IMG/VR virus record: IMGVR_UViG_3300044858_003202
Span: 1-29,242 of that record
DNA length: 29,242 bases
Direction: 5' to 3' (one strand)
From: a virus
In this document: positions 15,448 to 22,736 of the stretch, one piece after another
Layout: every line of letters begins with the position of its first letter
Numbering within the stretch: position 1 is the first letter of the stretch
The notes under the pieces: model-generated
Database searches by the model: none
Seen by the model: only the letters and a program-made list of their open reading frames with translations
Told to the model about the DNA's origin: nothing
Translations under genes and position numbers: made by a program

Positions 15448-15521
15448 TAATAGTTCTCCTCTTGATACGGACAGTCATGGACGGTGGCGGTCATCGCGAC
15501 ACCAGGGAACTCTTTGATCAT
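15447..15521 (-). CDS. 24-residue micro-gene
   Basis: A short frame (MIKEFPGVAMTATVHDCPYQ...) that exactly fills the gap between the Cas4-like nuclease and the next gene. It has a strong AGGGGG four bases before its ATG. The ATG overlaps the nuclease stop (ATGA), and its TAA overlaps the following ATG. It may be a genuine small peptide or simply a coupling frame that also carries the GAGGAG of the next gene. Confidence 0.4.
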   Translation of the reverse strand: MIKEFPGVAMTATVHDCPYQEENY

Positions 15522-16342
15522 TGGTCCCCCTTTCGCACCGGCCCGAGATCACCGCCGAGCGGTGTGCCGTCATGGCAGTGATCGCGGAAGTCGCAGAACT
15601 TGCATGGATACTTTTCAGGGTCCGATCCAGCGCGCGGCAGTAACTCGCCACAGCGATTGGCTTCAAGGATCTGGACGGCGCGATCCGACGCCCACTGCGC
15701 GCGCTCTTCATCGAACGGCACCGGCTCGTGGTGCAGCTCCATCGTGTCGGCGTTCAGAACCGAGTAAAGCTCGGGGTGCTCAAGCTCCATGTACGCCTGA
15801 TAGAGATAGCCTTGCGCCGCGTACTTTGGGTACGCTTCGGTGATGCCTTTAGCGACGCAGCTGGCGAACCCTTTCGCGCCGAGCGCCTTGCACTCCCAGA
15901 TGCATGGATAGAGCAGGCCCGGCAGATACGGGCCGTCCATGATGATGCCATCCAGACGTCCACGGATCTGCCCCTTGGCCAGCTGGAAGCCATACTGGCG
16001 TCCGTCCTTGGGGCTGGTGACACGCAGATCGAAACCGGCGTCACGCATCAGCTTGGCGACATAGTCTTCAAAGATGTGGCCGCGCGCGAAGATCCGCAGC
16101 AGCTTGCCACTGGGCGGTGAGCCCTCAACCCTCGTCGTTTGGTATTGAACGCGGCGCAGGCACTCGTCGCCAACCGACGACGGGCTGATGTTGTAGGCGC
16201 GCGGCGGCTCAGCGATGTGAGCATCGACCAAAGCTTGATCGATCAGCGTGTTGACGAGCGCGGCGAACTCGGCGCGATCAGCTTTTGAGTGGCGCTGTTG
16301 CGCAGTGTGGTTGAAGTCTTTCAAAACGAACGTGTCGGTCAC
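15518..16342 (-). CDS. Cas4-like PD-(D/E)XK nuclease with Fe-S cysteines
   Basis: Probably the recombination exonuclease of the phage. From the GTG at 16342 (AAGGAG six bases upstream) it has 274 residues. Motifs in order: a lone Cys61 (GDECLRRVQY), GHIFEDYV near 88, IRGRLDGIIMD with Asp131, IWECKALG with Glu150 and Lys152, and a helix with QGYLYQAYM. The end reads YPCKFCDFRDHC (Cys247, 250, 256). One early plus three late cysteines is the Cas4/AddB-type iron-sulphur arrangement. It lies near the Sak4-like ATPase and a DUF669-like protein, which fits a single-strand-annealing recombination set. No Cas1 or repeat array is present, so a CRISPR role is not indicated. Confidence 0.8.
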   Translation of the reverse strand: MTDTFVLKDFNHTAQQRHSKADRAEFAALVNTLIDQALVDAHIAEPPRAYNISPSSVGDECLRRVQYQTTRVEGSPPSGKLLRIFARGHIFEDYVAKLMRDAGFDLRVTSPKDGRQYGFQLAKGQIRGRLDGIIMDGPYLPGLLYPCIWECKALGAKGFASCVAKGITEAYPKYAAQGYLYQAYMELEHPELYSVLNADTMELHHEPVPFDEERAQWASDRAVQILEANRCGELLPRAGSDPEKYPCKFCDFRDHCHDGTPLGGDLGPVRKGDQ

Positions 16343-16352
16343 TGGCGGCTCC

Positions 16353-16667
16353 TTAGAATGGTGGCGATCCGTCGTCGGTCGCGAGGGTGAAAGAGACAAC
16401 TCGGAGAGGCACCGCAGCTCTCACGCCGATAGCGAGGAAGCGCACCACCTCAACCTTGCTCCACTCAGAGAGCGGCTTGTCGCTGATACCCATCTCGGTT
16501 GCGAGATCGAAGAGCCTCGGCAGTCCGTGCTCAAGTCCCGACAGCTCATCCTCGGAGAGGAGGGCGTCGCCGACTTGCATGAGGAGCTGGTCGAGGGTGG
16601 CTTGCGCCACCCTCTTCCGTTCGGCCATGATCTCGATCTGGCCCTGCGTGCGGTGGAAGCCGCTCAT
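16353..16667 (-). CDS. Hypothetical phage protein (possible DUF6511-like end)
   Basis: A 104-residue protein. After a helical N-terminus (residues 14-55, with LLMQVGDALLSEDEL) it carries ISDKPLSEWSKVEVVRFLA followed by RAAVPLRVV, a W.K.EV..FL motif common in small alphaproteobacterial phage proteins. I weakly associate it with DUF6511. No catalytic residues are evident. Its ATG overlaps the stop of the DUF669-like gene (ATGA), placing it inside the recombination operon. Confidence 0.65.
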   Translation of the reverse strand: MSGFHRTQGQIEIMAERKRVAQATLDQLLMQVGDALLSEDELSGLEHGLPRLFDLATEMGISDKPLSEWSKVEVVRFLAIGVRAAVPLRVVSFTLATDDGSPPF

Positions 16668-17287
16668 GACCAGTTCGGGCGCTTCGGCGCGCCACCCGGT
16701 GCCTTGCTAGCAGCTGGCTTACCAGCGGCAGGCTTCGCTACTGCAGGCTTTGCCGCCGTCTTCGGCGCAACCTTCTCCGTCTCGTCGGCACCAGCGACAG
16801 CGTGAACCTTCTTGATCTTGTTCTTGTCGCTGTACTGGGGATCCTTCGACTTCTCGACACCGACATCGATCCAGAACTCCAGGCCATCAAGCTCAAACAC
16901 GCTGTCGAACTTGCGTGCGTTGATCGCTGCTTCGCTCTCGTCGGTCGGCGCGTAACCGCGACCAGCCTCAAGGATCTGGCGCATCGTACCCTTGGCGATG
17001 TTGATCGCCTTCTCTTGGCCGTCGGTCAGCTGCGTGCCTTTGACCGCGCCGAGGATCAGATTTTGCCAAAACTTGCGGCCAACGTACTTACCGTCCTCGG
17101 TCTCGGTGATCGTGAACTCCAGCTGGAGCATCAGGAGGCCGGTCGATGTGCGCTTAAAAGCGTTCTCTGGCGTGTCCTCATCACCGGCCTTGACCGTCGT
17201 CGTCACGCACGCAGTGAGGCCAGCAGGCAGGAGATCGAAATCGCCGTTGCTGGCTTCCGCGTCACTAAAATCGTACATATCACTCAT
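16664..17287 (-). CDS. DUF669-like protein, probable ssDNA-binding protein
   Basis: A 207-residue protein with the layout of DUF669-type phage proteins: an N-terminal FDLLPAGLTACVTTTVKAG strand, LLMLQLEFTITETEDGKYVG, RKFWQNLILG, then a helical AINIAKGTMRQILEAGRG and a final strand ELDGLEFWIDVGVE with YSDKNKIKKV. These are thought to act as OB-like ssDNA-binding partners of recombinases. The last 40 residues are a repeated Lys/Pro/Ala tail (AAKPAVAKPAAGKPAASK) ending NWS, not the acidic SSB tip. It sits between the Sak4-like ATPase and the nuclease gene. Confidence 0.7.
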   Translation of the reverse strand: MSDMYDFSDAEASNGDFDLLPAGLTACVTTTVKAGDEDTPENAFKRTSTGLLMLQLEFTITETEDGKYVGRKFWQNLILGAVKGTQLTDGQEKAINIAKGTMRQILEAGRGYAPTDESEAAINARKFDSVFELDGLEFWIDVGVEKSKDPQYSDKNKIKKVHAVAGADETEKVAPKTAAKPAVAKPAAGKPAASKAPGGAPKRPNWS

Positions 17288-17349
17288 TGGTTTTTGCCTT
17301 TGCTTTGCTGTTCTTCTTCGTGTTGGCGCTGATGCCCGAGGCTCGAAGA

Positions 17350-17625
17350 TTAGCCCGACGACTGATCGCGCACTTGATCAGCCAATCCGATGATGAACTC
17401 CGCGTACGCATGCGCAGCTGATTTCAGCTCGACAGTCGCGAGGATCATGTCGAGCGCTATCGCTGCGCCCTCTTGTGTCTTTTGGTTATCGTCCTCGCGA
17501 AGCTGAACCATGAGGTCTTCAAGCACGCTAAGATGTGTGCTGGGGATGAGCTGCGAGATCGATACGATGCGGTTCAGCTCCTCGGCGACATCGATCAGCA
17601 CGGTTTGCATGGGCAGATCTCTCAA
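17350..17625 (-). CDS. Small hypothetical protein with TTG start
   Basis: A 91-residue, largely helical protein of unknown family. It begins LRDLPMQTVLIDVAEELNR when read from a TTG at 17625. That start has a near-perfect AGGAGG six bases upstream and overlaps the stop of the Sak4-like gene (TTGA). The ATG five codons later is too far from the ribosome site. The centre (LEDLMVQLREDDNQKTQEG) is acidic. It belongs to the recombination operon by position. No motif indicates its role. Confidence 0.68.
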   Translation of the reverse strand: MRDLPMQTVLIDVAEELNRIVSISQLIPSTHLSVLEDLMVQLREDDNQKTQEGAAIALDMILATVELKSAAHAYAEFIIGLADQVRDQSSG

Positions 17626-18428
17626 GCTTCGCCTCCTAGTTTTCGGATCAGGTCGCCAAGGTGCGGCGGCTCGTAAGGATCGAGCTTGCCACTGCGGTCC
17701 TTGATCGGAAAGGTGCCTTTGATGTGGGCATTGCCGACATCAGGCGAGCACAAGAACACGCGCGTCGGCGCGTCGTCGCCGTCGAACGTGACCATGTGCA
17801 GGGCGATCACCTCATCAACGATGGGCGGGATCTCCTTTGCCGCCTTCTGCCCGTCGATCTGCAGGCCCCAGAAGGAGCGCTTGAAATCATCGACGGTCTC
17901 TTCAAGGACGCCAACCATGACGACGTTCTTGGTCTTCGCGTGCTGCAGCTGCGTGATCCAGCTGATCATCTCGCGACCAAGGAGGCCATAAGCGCCGAGC
18001 AGATTGGGCGCGCCCTGCGCATTGTAGGCCTCGGGCTGCTGCTGCGCCCACACGAGGCACAGGCGCGCGGCGACCGTGATGCTATCGACAAAGTACGTCC
18101 GGTACTTGTCGAGCTGCCCGTCGTCGCCGAACTCGGACACGACGTGTTCGTAGTGAGCAGCACCGTACACCTTGTCTTCGGTGAGGTTCGGGTTTGCGCC
18201 ACCCAGGAAGCACGCGAGATCGCGGCATTCCTTCCATGTGCGAGCGCGCACGCTATCGACCGGCACATCTCGCACCGAGAGATCGCCAGCTTCTAAGTCC
18301 CAGAACAACGTGGTCTCTGGGTTAAGGGTGCGCAGCAGCGACGTCTTACCGACACCACTACGACCGCCGATCAGGATCTTGGGAGCGCCGCGTTCGGCGA
18401 GACGCTCGTCTGCTGTGATGATCTTCAT
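17622..18428 (-). CDS. Sak4-like RecA-type ATPase (recombinase)
   Basis: A 268-residue AAA_24/Sak4-type ATPase. Walker A is GGRSGVGKTS (21-30), TLFWDLEAGDLSV follows, and the Walker B strand is YRTYFVDSIT (about 109-118). A later helical part (LGREMISWITQLQHAKTKNV) and VVMVGVLEETVDDFKR complete the core. Sak4-type proteins anneal or pair single strands together with an SSB, and a DUF669-like gene follows closely. Its ATG overlaps the stop of the helix-turn-helix gene upstream (ATGA). A generic phage ATPase of unknown use is the alternative. Confidence 0.8.
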   Translation of the reverse strand: MKIITADERLAERGAPKILIGGRSGVGKTSLLRTLNPETTLFWDLEAGDLSVRDVPVDSVRARTWKECRDLACFLGGANPNLTEDKVYGAAHYEHVVSEFGDDGQLDKYRTYFVDSITVAARLCLVWAQQQPEAYNAQGAPNLLGAYGLLGREMISWITQLQHAKTKNVVMVGVLEETVDDFKRSFWGLQIDGQKAAKEIPPIVDEVIALHMVTFDGDDAPTRVFLCSPDVGNAHIKGTFPIKDRSGKLDPYEPPHLGDLIRKLGGEA

Positions 18429-18652
18429 TGGTCGTCCATCTCCTTTAGGATCTTCGCCGCCGCTACGATGCGACCGACCGACGTTTGGCGCTTGCCCCTG
18501 ATGATCGACGGCAGCGTGCGTGTGTCGCCGAAGATCGTTTTGGAGACGGCCTTGAGGGTGGTCTTACGTTTTTTGGCTGTGGCCCGCGCGTCAGCGACGA
18601 ACCGGGTGAGTGCTGCGTTGAGCAGCTCTTGTGTGGTGTAGTCTTGATGCAT
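18425..18652 (-). CDS. Small helix-turn-helix regulator, first gene of the leftward operon
   Basis: A 75-residue protein from the ATG at 18652. It has an N-terminal helix (DYTTQELLNAALTRFVADAR), a basic linker (AKKRKTTLKAVSKTIFGDTR) and RTLPSIIRGKRQTSVGRIV, which together look like a compact HTH or Cro-like DNA-binding domain. It is the promoter-proximal gene of the leftward series, the usual place for a phage regulator. No Shine-Dalgarno precedes this ATG, and the predicted start of transcription lies only a few bases away, so a leaderless mRNA is plausible. A start 13 codons earlier would lie inside the promoter. Confidence 0.65.
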   Translation of the reverse strand: MHQDYTTQELLNAALTRFVADARATAKKRKTTLKAVSKTIFGDTRTLPSIIRGKRQTSVGRIVAAAKILKEMDDQ

Positions 18653-18790
18653 GGGACGGGCGCTATGCGGGAGGCTGTGGCCCCCAGTCAACCCCCAATC
18701 TGAAAGATATCCACAGGCAAGGAGGCCACAGCCTCTTTACTCTTCCTCAACCCACAAGCTATAGGGCTCGCCCTGCAAAGGAGCACAAGC
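18653..18790. promoter_or_regulatory. Divergent promoter region with 12-bp inverted repeat
   Basis: Control region between the two main transcription directions. Rightward: TTTACT (18736-18741), 18-bp spacer, TATAGG (18760-18765), then AAGGAG and ATG at 18791. Leftward: TTGACT (complement of 18686-18691), 18-bp spacer, CATAGC, with a start a few bases before the ATG at 18652. The perfect 12-bp inverted repeat GAGGCTGTGGCC (18671-18682) / GGCCACAGCCTC (18724-18735) puts one arm in the leftward spacer and the other directly upstream of the rightward -35. Between the arms lies ATATCCACA (18707-18715), one mismatch from a DnaA box. A lysis/replication-type switch is inference. Confidence 0.6.
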
Positions 18791-19036
18791 ATGACCGAAG
18801 CAGACCTTAAGGCCGTCGCCGACCGCGCGGCAAAGCAAACCGAAAGCCTGAACAAGACAGCATACCCAGGATGCCGGGAGATGCTCGCGCGCGCCCTGGA
18901 GAATGTTGACTATTTCACTCAGGAGAAGACAGTCAGCCTCAGTGGGGCTCGGCACTGGATCGTCCAGGCCAAGCTGGAGCTTGATCACATGCACACCGCC
19001 CTCGTTCGGGCCGAAACATCAACACTGGAGGGCTGA
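18791..19036 (+). CDS. Hypothetical protein, first gene of the rightward arm
   Basis: An 81-residue helical protein of unknown family (DLKAVADRAAKQTESLNKTA, then ARALENVDYFTQEKTVSLSG and KLELDHMHTALVRAETSTLE). AAGGAG lies seven bases upstream of the ATG, and the promoter region described at 18653-18790 drives it. The GcrA-like gene starts two bases after its stop, so the two are cotranscribed and it may act with that regulator. Confidence 0.7.
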   Translation: MTEADLKAVADRAAKQTESLNKTAYPGCREMLARALENVDYFTQEKTVSLSGARHWIVQAKLELDHMHTALVRAETSTLEG

Positions 19037-19037
19037 G

Positions 19038-19706
19038 ATGAGCGCATATTCCGCAGGCCAGATCGACAAGCGCGCGGCTGCGCCGCCGAAAGAGCAAGAA
19101 CGCAAACGCACAACCAACTATCCGTGGGACGCCGAGCGCGACGCGTTCGTGTACGAGCAAGCGAGGCTCGGCGCGTCCGCCGGTAAGATCAGCAAGATGC
19201 TGGGCCAGCGATGGCCGAACGACATTCCGCCAAGCCGCAACGCCGTCGTCGGCAAGCTGTCGCGGGCGAAGGGTGACCGCCCACCTGTGAGGGATAAAGG
19301 TGGTCGCCCTAAGCCTAAGAGCAGCTACTTTAAGATCGATCACAGCGGGTCCACCGCGCCGACGCCGGTAAACTCCGAGGCGCTACCGCCATCGAACGTC
19401 GTTCGACTGGACGTCCAGACCAAGGAAGCAGCCCGCAAGCTGGGGCCACTTGCTAAGTCCGACGGCAACCCCCTCTCCATCACGGACATCCGGCACGGCC
19501 TCTGCCACTACCCTATTGGGGATCCGAAGCTCCCAGGCTTCGCCTACTGCGGGCGCGCTGCGTTCGTTAAACCATGCCGCCGTGTCGGTGAGGATGGCGT
19601 GACGCCCTACTGCGAAGACCACCGGCTCCTCGTCTATGACCCAAAGGAAGATCAGCGCCGAGACAACGAGCTTAAGCGCATCAAGCAATCCCTCAACCGC
19701 TACTAG
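19038..19706 (+). CDS. GcrA-family cell-cycle transcription regulator
   Basis: A phage homologue of GcrA, which in Caulobacter-type bacteria binds sigma70-RNA polymerase and activates promoters with methylated GANTC sites. The 222-residue product has the N-terminal HTH (WDAERDAFVYEQARLGASAG, then SRNAVVGKLSR at 66-76, matching GcrA TRNAVIGKVHR). A variable basic and proline-containing linker follows. The C-terminal signature is CHYPIGDP (156-163), FAYCGR (168-173) and PYCEDH (190-195). It is longer than typical GcrA (about 170) because of 27 extra N-terminal residues and insertions. GGAGG precedes the ATG. Longer readings upstream lie inside the preceding gene. It may redirect host transcription. 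Confidence 0.88.
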   Translation: MSAYSAGQIDKRAAAPPKEQERKRTTNYPWDAERDAFVYEQARLGASAGKISKMLGQRWPNDIPPSRNAVVGKLSRAKGDRPPVRDKGGRPKPKSSYFKIDHSGSTAPTPVNSEALPPSNVVRLDVQTKEAARKLGPLAKSDGNPLSITDIRHGLCHYPIGDPKLPGFAYCGRAAFVKPCRRVGEDGVTPYCEDHRLLVYDPKEDQRRDNELKRIKQSLNRY

Positions 19707-19715
19707 GAGACCCCC

Positions 19716-20216
19716 ATGAAGACCCTCTCACCAATGCAGTACATCATGATCGCTGCGCTCTTCATCGTTGTCGGCATCAGCTTCTTCGCATGGCTCTGGC
19801 CAAGCACCCCGCGACCGGACCCCCGCGATGCGCCCGACGGCTATACTGCCGTCTACGATCAGCGCCGGGGCTATCACATCCGGCACGAAGAGCGCGTCGG
19901 TTGGTACGAGGTTGAGTTCGCCAGCTCCGACGGCCAGCCTATCGAGCTGACCGTATCGGTCCTCTTCCGTGCGGATCCTCAGCAAGAGATCGATCTCGAC
20001 CGGATGATCGAGGGATCGGTCTCGACTTACACCCGCGACGCCTTTGTCTCGGTCGGATCCCGCCCGGCGTTTACCGCCGAAGCCATCAGATCCGGCGAAG
20101 CCACCGGCCCCCTCCTCGCTGCGGTTTATGCGACCATCGCCGGGCCGCTCCATAGCGAAGAGGGCGTGATCATCTTGGACATGTCGGTCGTCGGACCCCA
20201 GGCCCAGGAGGGTTGA
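19716..20216 (+). CDS. Membrane-anchored small SPFH/band-7-like protein
   Basis: A 166-residue protein with an N-terminal membrane helix (YIMIAALFIVVGISFFAWLW) followed by an exported or cytoplasmic domain. The domain has VGWYEVEFASSDGQPIELTV, SVLFRADPQQEIDLDRMI, a helix ending RPAFTAEAIRSGE, and a final strand GVIILDMSVVG. This order recalls a minimal prohibitin/stomatin (SPFH) fold, though it is shorter than family members and lacks their long coiled coil. The resemblance is by eye only. It starts nine bases after the GcrA-like stop. The SNF2 promoter's -35 overlaps its stop codon. Confidence 0.55.
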   Translation: MKTLSPMQYIMIAALFIVVGISFFAWLWPSTPRPDPRDAPDGYTAVYDQRRGYHIRHEERVGWYEVEFASSDGQPIELTVSVLFRADPQQEIDLDRMIEGSVSTYTRDAFVSVGSRPAFTAEAIRSGEATGPLLAAVYATIAGPLHSEEGVIILDMSVVGPQAQEG

Positions 20217-20248
20217 CACCTGGATGTCCAGTTGATATCCAGACCGCC
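20213..20248 (+). promoter_or_regulatory. Promoter and operator 1, before the SNF2 helicase
   Basis: Consensus -35 TTGACA (20213-20218), 17-bp spacer, -10 TATCCA (20236-20241). The palindrome CTGGATGTCCAG occupies 20220-20231 within the spacer. A half site TATCCAG follows. The expected transcription start falls at or next to the ATG at 20249, and no Shine-Dalgarno is present, so the mRNA may be leaderless. The -35 TTG is not a start codon, although it opens a longer reading frame. Confidence 0.75.
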
Positions 20249-22369
20249 ATGACAAATCAGATCACAATCGAGTACGTCGAGCGCGCCGCCCGTTGGGAGG
20301 CGCGCTTTGCGTACAATCCTGCTCTCATTCAAACCGCCAAGGGTCTCAAGTTTCGCTGGGATCCGAGCGCTCGCGTATGGTGGACGAAGGACGAGCTGGC
20401 CGCTCAAGCCTTCAAGGGTGGCGACGCCCTCGACGTCTGGAACGTGGCCGAAGCTGCGCGGATCGAGAAGGTTAACGCCGAGCGCGCGGCTCAAGCCGCA
20501 GCTGCCGCCGGTAGCCTTGAGGCATCGCGCGCGACTGACGCGATGATCGACATCCCATCCAACGCAGGCCTCAACTACCTGGGCTATCAGCGCGGCGGCA
20601 TTGCCTACGCGATGGAGCGCGACGCCACCCTGATCGGCGACGAGATGGGTCTGGGTAAGACGATCCAAGCCATCGGCGTCAGCAACGCTGACGCTTCGGT
20701 GCGCAAGGTGCTGGTGATCTGTCCAGCGTTCCTGAAGATCAACTGGCAGCGCGAATGGCGTAAGTGGTGCGTGAAGCACCTGAACGTCTCGGTCGTCGGT
20801 AAGAAAGGCTGGGTCGCCGAGTGCGATTTCGCCGACGTCGTCATCATCAACTACGACATCCTGCACAAGTATCGCGCCGAGATCGATGCGCGTCAGTGGG
20901 ATCTGCTCGTCGTTGACGAAGCGCATTACCTCAAGAACCCGAAAGCCAAGCGCACCAAAGCGGTACTTGGATCCAAGGAGCGCGGCCAGGAAGCGACCGC
21001 TGGTCTCGTGGCCCGCCGTCGTGTATTCATGACCGGCACGCCAATCCTCAACAGACCGATTGAATTGTGGCCGCTGGTGCAAGCTCTCGATCCGCAGGAT
21101 CTGGGCCGCAATTTCTTCGCCTTCGCGAAGCGCTACTGCGCCGCCTACAATAACGGCCACGGCTGGGATTTCACCGGCAGCTCTAACCTCGATGAGTTGC
21201 AGCAAAAGCTGCGCGCCAAGTTCATGGTGCGCCGCCTGAAGGCCGACGTGTTGGCTGAGCTGCCGCCGAAGCGCCGTCAGATCGTACCGCTCACGTCACC
21301 TGAGATTGCCAAGATCGTCGGCAAAGAAGGCACCAGCGCTGCGCGCTACGAAGCGCTGATGGCTGAGCTGGCTGTCGCCGAGGCGCTCGCCCTGGTCGAT
21401 AGCAAGTACGAGGCGCGTGTCGCTGAGCTGCAAGATGAGACTGGCTTTGCCTTCGAAGAGATGGCCCAGGCTCGTCACGACATCGCTCTCGCGAAGGTTG
21501 GCGCTGCCATCGAGTACATCCGCGAAGCCATCGAAGAGCTGGGTTGTGTGGCGATCATGTGCCACCACCAAGATGTCGCCGAGCAGATTGCCGAAGCGTT
21601 CGCCGATCTCGGCAGCGTCGTCGTCCACGGCAGTAAGAGCGTCGAGGCCCGCCAAGCTGCGGTCGATGCCTTCATGACCGGCCAAGCCAACGTCTTCATC
21701 GGCACCATCAAGACCGCCGTCGGTTACACGATCACGCGCACTGCCAGTATGTTCTTCGTCGAGCTTGACTGGGTGCCGGGCAACGTCAGTCAGGCTGAAG
21801 ACCGCATTCACCGCATCGGTCAGGTTGGCAGCGTACTCATCCAGCACCTCGTGGCCGATGGCAGCATCGATGCGCGCATCGCCAACGTCCTTGTCGATAA
21901 GCAGGATGTGATCGACCGCGCCCTCGACATCGAAGGCGACGCCATCGTGGCAGAGCCGAAGCTGGAAAGCTTCGCGCCAGTCTCGCAGGCCACCGTCGCC
22001 AAGGGTTGGGAGGCCGTGCAGGAGCGCGAGTTCACGAAGCGGGTGTACAGTGACAGCGACCGTGTCAGCGCCGCCTACGCCCTGCGTGCGTCGAACCTAG
22101 AGCGTGTCGCCAAGGTGCTGACGCAGAGCCAGATCGATGCGGTCCACACCGCCGTGCGTATGCTGAACGACGCCAACTACGACAGCGCCACCGAGCGCAA
22201 TGGCGTCGGCTACAATCAGGCCGACACCGGCATCGGTCGCGCTCTGGCCCGCATGGAAACGCTGACGCCGGAAGCCGCTGCTCTCGGCGCTCACATCGTG
22301 CGCAAGTACAAGGGCCAGTATGGCCGCGATCTCTACGATCAGATCTTCACCGACGGAGGCAAGGCATGA
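20249..22369 (+). CDS. SNF2-family DEAH helicase
   Basis: A 706-residue superfamily 2 ATPase of SNF2/SWI type. Motif I is IGDEMGLGKT (about 129-138), motif II LLVVDEAHYLKN (DEAH near 223), motif III FMTGTP. The C-terminal motor has VFIGTIKTAVGYT and the motif VI form QAEDRIHRIGQVGS. Phage members are thought to act in replication or recombination by remodelling protein-DNA complexes. I choose the ATG at 20249 because the upstream TTG is the promoter -35. About 125 N-terminal residues precede the motor (a HARP-like strand region followed by an alanine-rich helix), and a C-terminal helical part follows it. It is coupled to the next gene (ATGA). Confidence 0.88.
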   Translation: MTNQITIEYVERAARWEARFAYNPALIQTAKGLKFRWDPSARVWWTKDELAAQAFKGGDALDVWNVAEAARIEKVNAERAAQAAAAAGSLEASRATDAMIDIPSNAGLNYLGYQRGGIAYAMERDATLIGDEMGLGKTIQAIGVSNADASVRKVLVICPAFLKINWQREWRKWCVKHLNVSVVGKKGWVAECDFADVVIINYDILHKYRAEIDARQWDLLVVDEAHYLKNPKAKRTKAVLGSKERGQEATAGLVARRRVFMTGTPILNRPIELWPLVQALDPQDLGRNFFAFAKRYCAAYNNGHGWDFTGSSNLDELQQKLRAKFMVRRLKADVLAELPPKRRQIVPLTSPEIAKIVGKEGTSAARYEALMAELAVAEALALVDSKYEARVAELQDETGFAFEEMAQARHDIALAKVGAAIEYIREAIEELGCVAIMCHHQDVAEQIAEAFADLGSVVVHGSKSVEARQAAVDAFMTGQANVFIGTIKTAVGYTITRTASMFFVELDWVPGNVSQAEDRIHRIGQVGSVLIQHLVADGSIDARIANVLVDKQDVIDRALDIEGDAIVAEPKLESFAPVSQATVAKGWEAVQEREFTKRVYSDSDRVSAAYALRASNLERVAKVLTQSQIDAVHTAVRMLNDANYDSATERNGVGYNQADTGIGRALARMETLTPEAAALGAHIVRKYKGQYGRDLYDQIFTDGGKA

Positions 22370-22587
22370 GCGAGCTTGACTATAAGGGGCGGAAGATCCG
22401 CCGCCGACCTACGCATTTCGTGGCGGTCATCGTAGCCCACGAGAATGCATTCACCACGCGCAAGATTGCGTGCGGCCTGGACGAAGAGAACGCCCTGATC
22501 GCGACTGAGGTGAAGGAGCAAGTCACCTGTAAGCGTTGCCAGCGTTCGCCTTACTTTGATCCGGCGCTCTATCGGGGGCGCTACTAA
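22366..22587 (+). CDS. Small hypothetical protein with CKRC motif
   Basis: A 73-residue protein. It begins with a basic strand (YKGRKIRRRPTHFVAVIVA), then HENAFTTRKIACGLDEENAL, then VTCKRCQRSPYFDP. The CKRC pair with an earlier Cys and His could bind zinc; the pattern I..CG...V.CKRC recurs in short phage proteins of unknown role. Its ATG overlaps the SNF2 stop, and its TAA overlaps the next ATG. Confidence 0.7.
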   Translation: MSELDYKGRKIRRRPTHFVAVIVAHENAFTTRKIACGLDEENALIATEVKEQVTCKRCQRSPYFDPALYRGRY

Positions 22588-22736
22588 TGAACGAACGCGA
22601 GAAGCAGATCGTGAACGAACTGATCACCGCCATCGAGCGTCAGCTCAGCGGGACAGGGCGCGGCATCCCACCATCAGAACGGCTTGAAGAAGCCATCGCC
22701 GCTGCGCGTGCTATCATTGAGGGAGAGAAGGCATGA
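22587..22736 (+). CDS. 49-residue helical protein
   Basis: A short gene starting within TAATG and ending within ATGA. The product has two helices (EREKQIVNELITAIERQL and ERLEEAIAAARAIIEGEKA) joined by GTGRGIPPS. The two-sided overlap and regular amphipathic pattern support translation. No family is recognised. Confidence 0.6.
   Translation: MNEREKQIVNELITAIERQLSGTGRGIPPSERLEEAIAAARAIIEGEKA

Noticed and set aside
15518-16342. Cas4 of a CRISPR-Cas system
   Set aside because: The context is a phage recombination operon with Sak4-like and SSB-like genes, and no Cas1, Cas2 or array is present.
20213-20248. TTG start extending the SNF2 helicase by 12 residues
   Set aside because: The TTG is the first half of a consensus -35 (TTGACA), and the added codons encode the operator palindrome, so the ATG at 20249 is preferred.
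20126-21205. Long leftward open frame (359 codons) opposite the SNF2 helicase
   Set aside because: It is antisense to clear helicase motifs, has no ribosome site or recognisable domain, and arises from the GC-rich codon bias of the real gene.
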